Positions 17,432 to 26,480 of a DNA stretch of 64,000 nt are shown piece after piece. Source of the stretch: JAPSGM01 sp963777045. Its GTDB lineage: Bacteria; Chloroflexota; Limnocylindria; QHBO01. The stretch lies in the NCBI GenBank assembly GCA_963777045.1, contig CAVZPD010000028.1, positions 62,001-126,000 of the forward strand, read 5' to 3'. Below the pieces are notes generated by a model. It was not told where the DNA came from. It worked only from the letters and a program-made list of their open reading frames with translations, and ran no database searches. Position 1 is the first letter of the stretch, and each line of letters opens with the position of its first letter. The translations under genes and the position numbers were made by a program.

Positions 17432-18412
17432 ATGCACACGCGCCTCCCGATCGTCGCTGTCGCCGCCGTCGCCCTGCTGCTCGGCATCGTCGGCCCGCTC
17501 CCGCGACAGGCGCGCGCGATCGGACCGCTCCCCGAGTGCCGGCTCGACGACGTCATGACCGTGCCGCGCGGCTACGACGACTGGAACCACACGCTGGTGG
17601 ACTGGATACTGCGTGTCGAGGAGGACTACGTCCCGCCCGACCTCGTCCCCGTCAGCGAGGCGGGCATTGCCGGTCCGGGCCTGATCCGCGAGGTGGCGAT
17701 CGACGATCTCAGGGCCATGGCCGAGGCGGCGGCCGCGTACGGCACGCCGATCGAGGTCAACAGCCCGTACCGCAGCTACCAGGACCAGGTTGCGTCGTTC
17801 AACGGCTGGGTCGCCGTGGACGGCTACGACGATGCGAGCACGTACTCGATGCGCCCCGGACACTCGGAGCACCAGCTCGGGCTGACGATCGATTTCCAGG
17901 CCCTGGGCGGCCCGAGCGCGCTGCAGGGCGACTGGTACACCACGCCCACGGGGCGCTGGATGTACGACAACAGCTGGCAGTACGGCTGGGTGCTGAGCTA
18001 CCCGCTCGGCGAGGGTGGCGCGATCTTCTCGCAGGCCACGTGCTTCCACTACGAGCCGTGGCACTACCGCTACCTCGGGCGCGAGGTGGCGAAAGCGGTC
18101 CATGACTCGGGGCTCACCATTCGCGAGTACCTGTGGGCGAACTACACGCAGCTGGACACCAACCTCCAACCTGTCGCGACCGCCACGCCGTCGCCCACGC
18201 CATCGCCCACGCCGACGCCGACGCCGTCACCGTCGCCCACGCCATCGCCCACGCCGACGCCGACACCCGTTGCGACCAGCTCACCCGACGTATCGTCGGG
18301 TGGCGAGCTGTTCGGCGTCGCGCCGGCCGCCATGTTGGCCGCCGGCGCCGGACTCGTGGTCCTGCTCGCCTTGGTCGGCGTCGCGCTGCGGCGGCGCCCG
18401 TCCGCCCCGTAG
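17432..18412 (+). CDS. VanY-type D-alanyl-D-alanine carboxypeptidase, cell-surface anchored
   Basis: A 326-residue exported peptidase of family M15B. An N-terminal signal segment (PIVAVAAVALLLGIVG) leads to the catalytic domain with substrate and zinc motifs: NSPYRSYQDQ, PGHSEHQLGLTIDF (His and Asp zinc ligands) and FHYEPWHYRYLG (catalytic Glu and zinc His). It should trim the terminal D-Ala of peptidoglycan stem peptides. A repetitive Pro/Thr/Ser linker (PTPSPTPTPTP) and a C-terminal membrane helix (MLAAGAGLVVLLALVGVAL) followed by Arg residues anchor it. It is divergent from the CapA-like pair, so this is a cell-envelope region. ATG 17432 is preferred to GTG 17417. Confidence 0.9.
   Translation: MHTRLPIVAVAAVALLLGIVGPLPRQARAIGPLPECRLDDVMTVPRGYDDWNHTLVDWILRVEEDYVPPDLVPVSEAGIAGPGLIREVAIDDLRAMAEAAAAYGTPIEVNSPYRSYQDQVASFNGWVAVDGYDDASTYSMRPGHSEHQLGLTIDFQALGGPSALQGDWYTTPTGRWMYDNSWQYGWVLSYPLGEGGAIFSQATCFHYEPWHYRYLGREVAKAVHDSGLTIREYLWANYTQLDTNLQPVATATPSPTPSPTPTPTPSPSPTPSPTPTPTPVATSSPDVSSGGELFGVAPAAMLAAGAGLVVLLALVGVALRRRPSAP
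18189..18264. repeat. 42-bp-period repeat encoding the Pro/Thr/Ser linker of the VanY-type protein
   Basis: A 34-bp stretch at 18189-18222 recurs exactly at 18231-18264. The period is in-frame (14 codons), so copy-number change would lengthen or shorten the linker without breaking the gene. Confidence 0.75.
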
Positions 18413-18426
18413 CGAAGCGACCGGCG

Positions 18427-19506
18427 TCAGCCGGGGGTGGCAACCGGGAGGCGGAACCAGATCTCGGTGCGGCCGCCGCCGGAGCGCGCCCCCACCTGCC
18501 CGCCGTGCGCCTCCACGATCTGGCGCACGATCGCCAGGCCGATGCCGGCACCACCGCTCTCGCGGGTCCGCGACGGGTCGACGCGGTAGAGGCGCTCCCA
18601 GATGTAGGGCAGCTCGTCCGGCGGGATCTCCCCGCCGGTGTTCTCGATGGCGCAGCGGACCCAGCCGTCGTCGGAACCTAGCCGCACGATGATCTGGCCC
18701 CCGTCGTTCGTGTAGCGCGCCGCGTTCTGGACGAGGTTGGTCACGACCTGGCCGATGGCGTCAGGTTCGCCAAGGAGGACCGGCAGCGCCTCGTCGTCCT
18801 CGATCCGCACGTCGATACGGCGGCTGGCGAGGTCCGGCGAGTAGATCTGGACCGCGCGCTGGACGATGGCCTCGAGGTGCACCTCGGCGCGGGCGTGCGC
18901 CAACGCGCCCTCCGCCGACTCGCCGCGGGCGAGGCGGTCGAGCGCCTCGACCAGCCGGGTCAACCGCACGATCTCTTCGTGAACCGATCGGAGCATCTCG
19001 GGCGTGGGCTCGACAACCCCATCGGTCATTGCCTCCAGGTAGCCCTGCAGGGAGGTGAGGGGCGTCCGCAGCTCGTGCGCGACATCCTCCACCAGTGTCC
19101 GCCGCAGCTCCTCGACCCGCTGCAGCGTGGCGGCCATCTGGTTGAACGCATCGGCGAGGCTCTGGATCTCCGGGTCGGGGGCCTTCGGGACCCGGGCTGC
19201 GAGGTCGCCGGCCGCGATCGCCCTGGTCGCACCGGTGAGGCGTTCGAGGGGAAGCAGGATCCGGCGCAGGAGCCACCAGGCCGCGAGGCCGCCGAGGCCC
19301 AGGCCGACGCCCGCACCGATCAGCAGGACGCGGCCGATGTACTGGTCGAACATCGCCTGCGCGGCATCCTCGGACGAGCCGGCGGCCATGGCCAGGTGCA
19401 TGATCTGCTCCGAGCTGAACTGCTGGACCGCCACGAACATCACGCCCGCCACCGCCAGGCTGAGCAGCAGGAAGGTGACGATCAGGCGGAAGCGCAGCGT
19501 CGGCAT
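18427..19506 (-). CDS. Two-component sensor histidine kinase
   Basis: A 359-residue membrane kinase. Helix 1 (residues 8-26) and helix 2 (about 58-80) bracket a short extracytoplasmic loop of only about 30 residues. HAMP (residues 81-133), the H-box VAHELRTPLTSLQGYL with phospho-acceptor H144, N-box VVTNLVQNAARYTNDGG, and a G-box GAGIGLAIVRQIVEAHGG follow. The small sensor loop suggests sensing within the membrane or through partners. It is translated 3 nt after its response regulator. Neighbouring cell-wall genes hint at an envelope signal, but that is inference. Confidence 0.93.
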   Translation of the reverse strand: MPTLRFRLIVTFLLLSLAVAGVMFVAVQQFSSEQIMHLAMAAGSSEDAAQAMFDQYIGRVLLIGAGVGLGLGGLAAWWLLRRILLPLERLTGATRAIAAGDLAARVPKAPDPEIQSLADAFNQMAATLQRVEELRRTLVEDVAHELRTPLTSLQGYLEAMTDGVVEPTPEMLRSVHEEIVRLTRLVEALDRLARGESAEGALAHARAEVHLEAIVQRAVQIYSPDLASRRIDVRIEDDEALPVLLGEPDAIGQVVTNLVQNAARYTNDGGQIIVRLGSDDGWVRCAIENTGGEIPPDELPYIWERLYRVDPSRTRESGGAGIGLAIVRQIVEAHGGQVGARSGGGRTEIWFRLPVATPG

Positions 19507-19509
19507 CGG

Positions 19510-20232
19510 TCAGGCAGGGGCGAGGGGAGTCGCCTCCCGCTGCTCCACCCCGGCGACGAACTTGTAGCCGACCGTTCGAACCGTCGCGATGAAGCGCGGG
19601 CGGGCAGGGTCGTCACCCAGCTTGCGCCGTAGCCGTCCAAGGTGGACGTCAATCGTACGGTCGATGATGCCGGGGTCATCGTGGCCGTGGACGGCGTCGA
19701 TCAGCTCGTCGCGGCTGAAGACGCGGCCGGGTCGCCGCATGAGGCCGCGGAGGATGCGGAACTCGAACGGCGTGAGGTCGAGGCTTCGTCCGTCGAGCTG
19801 CGCCTCCACTGCGTTCGGATCCACGGTCAGCGGCCCTGCCACCAGGATCGGCTCCTCCTGCTCGGCCTCCAGTCGCCGCCGGCGCAGCAGCGCGCGAACG
19901 CGCGCCATCAGCTCGCGCGGGCTGAACGGCTTGACGACGTAGTCATCCGCACCCATGTCCAGCCCGATCACCTTGTCGCCCTCGCCGCTGCGTGCCGTCA
20001 GCAGCAGGATCGGCACGTCGGACTGGTCACGGATGCGGCGGCAGACCTCGAACCCATCCAGGCCGGGGAGCATCACATCCAGCACCACGAGGTCGGGACG
20101 GGACCGCAGCGCCCCCTCCAGGGCCGCCTCGCCGTCGGCCGCGAAGAGGGCGCGATGACCCTCCCGCTCGACGTAGAGGCGCAGCAGGTCGCGGATCTTC
20201 GGGTCGTCGTCGACGAGGAGGACGGTGGCCAT
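19510..20232 (-). CDS. OmpR-family response regulator
   Basis: A 240-residue DNA-binding regulator, starting MATVLLVDDDPKIRDLL. Receiver residues are all present: acidic D8-D10, phospho-acceptor D52 in LVVLDVMLPG, and the signalling lysine in DYVVKPFS. The C-terminal winged helix carries LTPFEFRILRGLMRRPGRVFSRDELI and TIDVHLGRLRRKLGDD. It is first in the operon with the kinase. I use the ATG at 20230-20232; the longer frame upstream reads through intergenic sequence. The 286-bp gap to the next gene holds an inverted repeat (GTCGTA/TACGAC near 20368-20385) and presumably both promoters. Confidence 0.95.
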   Translation of the reverse strand: MATVLLVDDDPKIRDLLRLYVEREGHRALFAADGEAALEGALRSRPDLVVLDVMLPGLDGFEVCRRIRDQSDVPILLLTARSGEGDKVIGLDMGADDYVVKPFSPRELMARVRALLRRRRLEAEQEEPILVAGPLTVDPNAVEAQLDGRSLDLTPFEFRILRGLMRRPGRVFSRDELIDAVHGHDDPGIIDRTIDVHLGRLRRKLGDDPARPRFIATVRTVGYKFVAGVEQREATPLAPA

Positions 20233-20518
20233 GCTGCGGACAGTATGTCCGCATCGTGACGCACGGATGAAGGCCGGAATCGAGGCGCGCCGCAGAGCGG
20301 CGCCGCCGGAACGACAGCTTTTGGCCCGGATGTTGCTCGCCACGGCGGCTTCAACAGCACGAAATCTGTCGTAGGCCTTTACGACCTGTCGGCGGGGCGG
20401 ACCGGCCAGGGGGTGGGGCGCAGCATCGAGGCCCCTGGTCCGCCTCCTCGAGCGCTCTCTGTCACGTGCGGGGGGTCGCCACGCCGTGCCCGGGCCGCGA
20501 CCACTTAGGGAGGACGCA

Positions 20519-23500
20519 ATGCCACGAGCCACCATCGCCAGGTCTGCAGCGATTTTCGTCGCGATCAGCCTGGCCGTCATGGGTACCTTCACGCTCCGGC
20601 CGCAGCCGGTCTACGCGAACCACTTCACCGATATCTCGGACTCACCATTCGTCAACGACATCCTTTGGCTCGAGGACCAGGACATCACGGCCGGCTGCTC
20701 ACCGACCGAATTCTGCCCGGACGGCCACGTTACACGCGGCCAGATGGCGGCCTTCCTGAGCCGAGCCCTGGGCCTCACCGTCCGCGCGGACGATCCGTTC
20801 ACCGATGACGACACCTCGATCTTCGAGGGCGACATCGAGCGGATCTATGCGGCCGGCATCACGGCCGGCTGCGGGGACCACGTCTACTGCCCGACGCGGG
20901 ACATCACGCGAGCCGAGATGGCTGCCTATCTCGACCGCGCCTTCGACCTGCCCGCGGGCTCCGGAAACCACTTCACCGATGACAACACGTCGCCCTTCGA
21001 GGGAAACATCGAGGCCCTCTACGCCAGCGGTATCACCGCGGGCTGCTCGCCGACGCAGTTCTGCCCCACGCGGCCCATCACGCGAGCCGAGATGGCCGCG
21101 TTCCTCCACCGCGCCGCGCCGTACTTCACCGGCGAGCCGACCAACCACGCGCCTGTCCTCGACAACATCCCCGACCAGACGAGCGAGGAGGGGGAGTCCG
21201 TCTCCCTCGCGGTCTCTGCATCTGACGCGGATGCCGATTCGCTCTCCTACAGCGCCAGTGGCCTGCCGGCCGGGCTGTCGATTGATGCCGGTACCGGCCT
21301 CATCAGCGGGACGGTCGACACCGGTGCCTCCTCGGGCAGCCCGTACAGCGTCGAGGTGACAGTCAGCGACGGTGACCTGTCCGACAGCACGACCTTCAGC
21401 TGGACCGTGACCTCTCCGCCGTCGTCCAACGCGTCGGCACATGTCGAGATCACGCCGACGGGCGGGATCGACGCCAGCACCTACAGCGCCGACGGCTTCC
21501 AGATCACCAACACCTCGGATGCCGGCGTCATGATCGAGAGCATCAGCTTCGACCTCTCGACGGCGATGCTGCCGGATATCGTCTTCGATCCGAACGGGAC
21601 GGCGGGCGACGCCACCGGCAAGTGCCTCACCCCCGACTCGGGCAGCGCGGAGACGGGTTTCCAGACCCCAACCGATCCCTGCACGGACCCGTACAGCTCT
21701 CCACACGACGGTGACTCCGCTGACGGCTACGACGTCATCACCCTGACCTTCACCGACTTCGCACCCGGTGAGACCTTCACCTTCTCGACCGACGTCGACC
21801 CCACGTCGATCAAGGGAGCCTCGACGACCGGCGGCTCCGGGTCGGTCGGCGGCGTGGAGCTGACGGGCTCGAACGTTTCGACCACCTTCAGCGACGGGAC
21901 CATCGCCACCGACGTGTGGCACATCCCCTCCTCGGACAGCGGCTCCCAGGCGACGCTGGTTGCCGGGCTCCCCGCAGCACCGCAGCTGGACGTCTCCGGC
22001 GTCACGCTCGAATCGACCACGCTCTCTGACGCGCATACGGCGGCCACCGTGGAAGCCGGAACGCAGACCGTCCTCGTGACCGGGACCCCGAACGCCGACG
22101 TGTCGGTGCTGGTCCTGGACGTCGTCCTTTCGGCCACGCCCGGCTACGACCTCGAGACCTACGAGGCCAACAACGTCGAGGCGATCGACAGCTACGAAGT
22201 CGCCCTCGACGGTTCCGGCAGCGGCAGCGTGGCTGTCACCCTGGCCGAGGGGCTCAACTACATCGCCGCCGCGGAGCTCTCCTCGGCGGGCGACGCTGGC
22301 GACATGTCGAACGTCGTCGTGCTGGACTACCAGCCGGGTGGTGGGACCAGCGGCGTGATTTACCGCATCAACGCGGGTGGCCCGCTGCTGAGCGACACGG
22401 CCGGCGACTGGTTGGAGGACCAGGCTGCAGCTTCGGCGGACGCCGGCGGGACGGCGGTGGCGGGCACGCCATCGCAGTACGTGAACGATGGAACGGCGGG
22501 CGACAAGACGTACGGGCAGGACGTGGCCATTTCCATGGACGCATCGGTCCCCGCCGGTACTCCCGAGGCCCTCTTCCAGCGAGAGCGGTACGATCCGCCA
22601 GCCGGCGACGAGATGCAGTGGTCGTTCCCGGTCGACCCGGGCAGCTACGAGGTCCGCCTCTACTTCGCGGAGCTCTACAGCGGAGCGATGTCGGAGGGGG
22701 CGCGCGTCTTCGACGTCTCCATCGAGGGCAACCTGGTCCTCGACAACTACGACATCTATGCCGCCGTGGGCGGTGAGACGGGGGTGATGAAGTCGTTCAT
22801 CGTCACCTCTGACGACACCCTGACGATCACCTTTGGCCACGACACCGAGAACCCGGCCATCAAGGGCATCGAGATCCTCGCCACCGACGTGGCGGGGATC
22901 CTGTCCGCTTCGCCGTCGAGTGTCGATTTCGGCAATGTCGAGGTCGGCACGACGGCCGGCCAAACCGTCACGTTGACGAATCTCGGCACGACTGGCGACC
23001 CCACCATCACCATCAGCGACGTCTCGGCGGGGGGCGACTTCTCCGCCTCCCTGGCCGGGAGCGATACCCTGGCGCCGGGCGGCACGACCACGGTCGACGT
23101 CTCCTTCACACCGGGCAGCTCCGGCAGCCATGCCGACCAGCTGACCGTAACGCACTCGGGCTCCAACAGCCCGCTCAGCGTGGCGCTCAGCGGCGACGCC
23201 TACGAGCCCGGCTCCGCGCCGGTCTCCTTCAATCCGCAGGAGCTGTCGGGCACCGACCTGGGCAACCCGACCTCGCTGCAGTTCGGGCCGGACGATCGGC
23301 TCTACGTCTCCCAGCAGAACGGACTTATCAAGGCCTACACCATCATCCGCAACGGGACAGCTGACTACTCGATCACCGATACCGAGACGATCGACCTCAT
23401 CAACAACATCACCAACCACAACGACGACGGAACGGTGGCGACCGGCGTGAACGGCCGGCAGGTGACGGGGCTGCTCGTGGCGGGCACCGCTGCCAACCCG

Positions 23501-26020
23501 GTCCTCTACGTCACCTCCAGCGACCCGCGCATCGGCGCCGGCGGCAGCGGGACGGACACCGGCCTCGACACGAACTCCGGCACGATCTCGCGCCTCACCT
23601 GGAACGGGACGAGCTGGGACAAGGTGGACCTCGTCCACGGCCTGCCGCGCTCGGAGGAGAACCACTCCACCAACGGCATGGCGCTCGACACGTCGACCAA
23701 TACGCTCTACGTCGCCCAGGGCGGCAACACCAACGCCGGCGCACCGGCGAACAACTTCGCCCTGCTGCCCGAGTACGCGCTCTCGGCGGCGATCCTGTCG
23801 GTCGACCTCGACGCCATCGGCGATACCACCTACAACCTGCCGACGCTTGACGCGACCAGCCCCAACGAGCCGTTCGGCGGCATGGACGGTGCGAACCAGG
23901 CGCTCCTCGTCAGTGGCGGCCCGGTCCAGGTCTACTCGCCGGGATTCCGCAATCCGTACGACCTGGTGCTGACCGCCGACGGCCAGCTCTACACGATCGA
24001 CAACGGCTCGAACGCCGGCTGGGGCGACGTCCCGGTCAACGAGGGCGCCGCTGGCAACTGCACCAACGGCGTCAACGAGGGCGGCCCGACCGATTCGGAC
24101 AACCTCCACTACATCAGTGGCGCCGGCTACTACGGCGGCCACCCCAACCCGACTCGCGGCAACACCGCGAACACCTTCGGCGGGCAGTCACCGGTGCAGA
24201 CCGGTGCCAACCCCATCGAGTGCGACTACCAGATGCCCGGCAGCGGCGATGGGGCGCTGACGCTGTTCAACAGCTCCACCAACGGCCTGACCGAGTACAC
24301 CGCCAGCAACTTCGGCGGCGCCATGGCCGGCGACCTGCTGGCGGCCAGCTTCAGCGGCAACGTATGGAGGATTCAGCTCAACGGTGCCGGTGACGCGGTC
24401 ACCGACAAGACGAGCCTCTTCAGCGGCTTCGCCAGCAGTCCGCTCGACGTCACCGCGCAGGGCGATGACGATATCTTCCCTGGCACCGTCTGGGTCGCGG
24501 CCCACGGCAGCAACGACATCACCGTCTTCGAGCCAGGCGACTACGACGGCGGCGGTGGAACCACCTGCACCGGCGCCGATGATCCATCCCTCGACGAGGA
24601 CAGCGACGGGTACACCAACGCGGACGAGATCGACAACGGGACGGACCCGTGCTCGGCCGCCAGCACGCCGCCCGACTACGATTCCGACGGCGTCTCCAAC
24701 CTGAACGACCCCGACGACGACAACGACGGCATCAACGACACCACCGATCCGTTCGCCGTCGATCCGGACAACGGGATGACGACCAGCATCCCGGTCACGT
24801 ACGACTTCAGCCCGAACTCCGCGCCCGACAGCCTCCTCGGCCTGGGCTTCACAGGGCTGATGACGAACGGGACCGATTACCTGGATCTGTTCGATCCCGA
24901 CAGCATGACGGCGGGTGGGGCAGCCGGTGTCCTGACCGTCGACGCAGTCCCCGCGGGCGACGCGCACGCGGCGACGAATACCCAGCAGTACGGCTTCCAG
25001 TTCGGGATCGACGCCGCGTCGGCGACCGAGCCGTTCACGGTGCACACCCAGGTGCTCAGCCCCTTCGGCGGCAGTACGCCGTCGAACTACCAGTCGGTTG
25101 GCCTCTTCATCGGCAACGGTGACCAGGACAACTACCTGAAGCTGGTGGTGGCCGCCAATGGCGGCACGGGCGGCATCCAGTTCGCCAAGGAAGTGGCCGG
25201 CTCCTTCACCTCGATCGCCAACCCCGACGTGGCGTCAGTGGTCGGGTCGAGCAGTGTTGACCTGTACCTCGTCGTTGACCCAACGGTCACCGACCCCACG
25301 GTCGAGGCCTACTACTCGATCGATGGTGGTGCTCTGCAGTCGGTCGGCAGTACCACGATCCCGGCGGAGTGGGTCACCGCGTCCGACGGCACGGCCCTGG
25401 CCGTGGGCGTCATCGCGACGTCGAACGGCGCCGATCCGTTCACGGCCAGCTGGAACCTGATCGAGGTCACCAGCGGGACGGTGGGGGGTGGCGGCGGTAC
25501 CGCCGCCCACTACCGGGTGAACGCCGGTGGCCCCGCCATCTCGAGCTCGGACGGGCCGGATTGGACCGCCGATACCAGCGGCGCGCCGTCGGAGTACGTG
25601 AACGCCGTCGCGGCGGACACCCAGACCTACTCCACCGGCGACACCATCACCCTCGACTCCTCGGTGCCGGCCGGCACGCCAATGGAGCTGTTTCAGACGG
25701 AGCGCTACGACCAGGCCACCGGGGAGGAGATGACGTGGAGCTTCCCGGTCACGGCGGGGACGACCTACGAGGTCCGCCTCTACCTGGCCGAGATCTTCCT
25801 CGACTCCTCGAACAACGATACGCAGGGGCCACGTATCTTCGATGTGACGATCGAGGGATCAACGGTCATCAGTGGCCTCGACATGTACGACCAGTACGGG
25901 TCCGATGTCGGGGTAATGCAGTCGTTCTCGGTCACGCCGACCGACGACACGCTGACGATCACCTTCGTGCATGACCAGGAGAACCCCAACGTCAAGGCGA
26001 TCGAGGTGATCGAGCAGTAG
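20519..26020 (+). CDS. Giant secreted protein: SLH-like repeats, two malectin domains, sugar-dehydrogenase-like propeller
   Basis: 1833 residues, started at ATG 20519 after a strong AGGGAGG site. A signal peptide (cleavage near VYA-NHF, about residue 33) leads to three SLH-like repeats (about 34-200), each with GITAGC and TR(A)EMAAFL-type motifs, which would tether the protein to the cell wall. Next: a cadherin/He_PIG-like Ig domain (209-299), an uncharacterised beta region (300-610), malectin domain 1 (613-790), a choice-of-anchor/ASH-like domain (796-894), a propeller resembling PQQ-type glucose/sorbosone dehydrogenases (900-1340; SPGFRNPYDLVL), calcium-binding thrombospondin type 3 repeats (1353-1420, DSDGVSNLNDPDDDNDG), a LamG-like region (1424-1655) and malectin domain 2 (1661-1833). 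It probably binds and may oxidise carbohydrates at the surface. A terminator hairpin follows. Confidence 0.85.
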   Translation: MPRATIARSAAIFVAISLAVMGTFTLRPQPVYANHFTDISDSPFVNDILWLEDQDITAGCSPTEFCPDGHVTRGQMAAFLSRALGLTVRADDPFTDDDTSIFEGDIERIYAAGITAGCGDHVYCPTRDITRAEMAAYLDRAFDLPAGSGNHFTDDNTSPFEGNIEALYASGITAGCSPTQFCPTRPITRAEMAAFLHRAAPYFTGEPTNHAPVLDNIPDQTSEEGESVSLAVSASDADADSLSYSASGLPAGLSIDAGTGLISGTVDTGASSGSPYSVEVTVSDGDLSDSTTFSWTVTSPPSSNASAHVEITPTGGIDASTYSADGFQITNTSDAGVMIESISFDLSTAMLPDIVFDPNGTAGDATGKCLTPDSGSAETGFQTPTDPCTDPYSSPHDGDSADGYDVITLTFTDFAPGETFTFSTDVDPTSIKGASTTGGSGSVGGVELTGSNVSTTFSDGTIATDVWHIPSSDSGSQATLVAGLPAAPQLDVSGVTLESTTLSDAHTAATVEAGTQTVLVTGTPNADVSVLVLDVVLSATPGYDLETYEANNVEAIDSYEVALDGSGSGSVAVTLAEGLNYIAAAELSSAGDAGDMSNVVVLDYQPGGGTSGVIYRINAGGPLLSDTAGDWLEDQAAASADAGGTAVAGTPSQYVNDGTAGDKTYGQDVAISMDASVPAGTPEALFQRERYDPPAGDEMQWSFPVDPGSYEVRLYFAELYSGAMSEGARVFDVSIEGNLVLDNYDIYAAVGGETGVMKSFIVTSDDTLTITFGHDTENPAIKGIEILATDVAGILSASPSSVDFGNVEVGTTAGQTVTLTNLGTTGDPTITISDVSAGGDFSASLAGSDTLAPGGTTTVDVSFTPGSSGSHADQLTVTHSGSNSPLSVALSGDAYEPGSAPVSFNPQELSGTDLGNPTSLQFGPDDRLYVSQQNGLIKAYTIIRNGTADYSITDTETIDLINNITNHNDDGTVATGVNGRQVTGLLVAGTAANPVLYVTSSDPRIGAGGSGTDTGLDTNSGTISRLTWNGTSWDKVDLVHGLPRSEENHSTNGMALDTSTNTLYVAQGGNTNAGAPANNFALLPEYALSAAILSVDLDAIGDTTYNLPTLDATSPNEPFGGMDGANQALLVSGGPVQVYSPGFRNPYDLVLTADGQLYTIDNGSNAGWGDVPVNEGAAGNCTNGVNEGGPTDSDNLHYISGAGYYGGHPNPTRGNTANTFGGQSPVQTGANPIECDYQMPGSGDGALTLFNSSTNGLTEYTASNFGGAMAGDLLAASFSGNVWRIQLNGAGDAVTDKTSLFSGFASSPLDVTAQGDDDIFPGTVWVAAHGSNDITVFEPGDYDGGGGTTCTGADDPSLDEDSDGYTNADEIDNGTDPCSAASTPPDYDSDGVSNLNDPDDDNDGINDTTDPFAVDPDNGMTTSIPVTYDFSPNSAPDSLLGLGFTGLMTNGTDYLDLFDPDSMTAGGAAGVLTVDAVPAGDAHAATNTQQYGFQFGIDAASATEPFTVHTQVLSPFGGSTPSNYQSVGLFIGNGDQDNYLKLVVAANGGTGGIQFAKEVAGSFTSIANPDVASVVGSSSVDLYLVVDPTVTDPTVEAYYSIDGGALQSVGSTTIPAEWVTASDGTALAVGVIATSNGADPFTASWNLIEVTSGTVGGGGGTAAHYRVNAGGPAISSSDGPDWTADTSGAPSEYVNAVAADTQTYSTGDTITLDSSVPAGTPMELFQTERYDQATGEEMTWSFPVTAGTTYEVRLYLAEIFLDSSNNDTQGPRIFDVTIEGSTVISGLDMYDQYGSDVGVMQSFSVTPTDDTLTITFVHDQENPNVKAIEVIEQ

Positions 26021-26041
26021 CGCCTGCCTCCTCCTGCTGGC

Positions 26042-26071
26042 GAGGGCCGCGGCCTCCGGGCCGCGGCCCTC
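26042..26071 (+). terminator. Strong hairpin after the giant surface-protein gene
   Basis: A perfect 13-bp GC-rich stem (26042-26054 with 26059-26071) and 4-nt loop, 21 nt after the stop codon. No long U-run follows. It separates this gene from the oxidoreductase operon. Confidence 0.75.
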
Positions 26072-26180
26072 TCACGCCCAGCGCGGTTCGATCTCGGGGC
26101 AGATAGGGGCCATGTGACCCGGGCATAGGGGGCCGGCCCGCACCGCATGGAGCCCCCGATCCTCGTAACATGGGCCATGT

Positions 26181-26480
26181 ATGACACGAGACCGAGCTGC
26201 GGGGGCCATCGGCTTCGGCTCCAGCACGTCCAACGACCACAAGGACGGCATCCGCTGGGTTGACTACGGCAACATCAGCTGGAACCCCGTCTTCTGCAAG
26301 CGCTGCGACATCTGCGTCGAGATCTGCCCCAAGGACACCCTGGTGCTGCGCAACGACGCGATCATCGAGGAGGAGAACTGCATCCTCTGCGGCCTCTGTG
26401 AGCGCTACTGCCCCGACCTGGCGATCGAGATGATCCCGGCCGCGGTGGCCGCGCACGAGGCGAAGGGGAAGGCCGAGTGA
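26181..26480 (+). CDS. korD: 2-oxoacid:ferredoxin oxidoreductase, delta (ferredoxin-like) subunit
   Basis: A 99-residue electron-carrier subunit with two 4Fe-4S sites: CKRCDICVEICP (residues about 39-50) and CILCGLCERYCP (about 68-79). It passes electrons between the catalytic core and ferredoxin. It is first in a four-gene operon in the order delta, alpha, beta, gamma; its stop codon overlaps the alpha start (GTGA). No convincing ribosome site precedes the chosen ATG, so the true start could differ by a few codons. The Kor name (2-oxoglutarate) is by resemblance; a branched-chain 2-oxoacid or pyruvate enzyme is possible. Confidence 0.88.
   Translation: MTRDRAAGAIGFGSSTSNDHKDGIRWVDYGNISWNPVFCKRCDICVEICPKDTLVLRNDAIIEEENCILCGLCERYCPDLAIEMIPAAVAAHEAKGKAE

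Noticed and set aside
20699..24142. 1147-residue open frame on the minus strand
   Set aside because: It lies antisense to the giant surface-protein gene; its amino-acid composition (Arg/Val/Gly/Asp-rich) and lack of motifs are typical of a GC-rich antisense frame.
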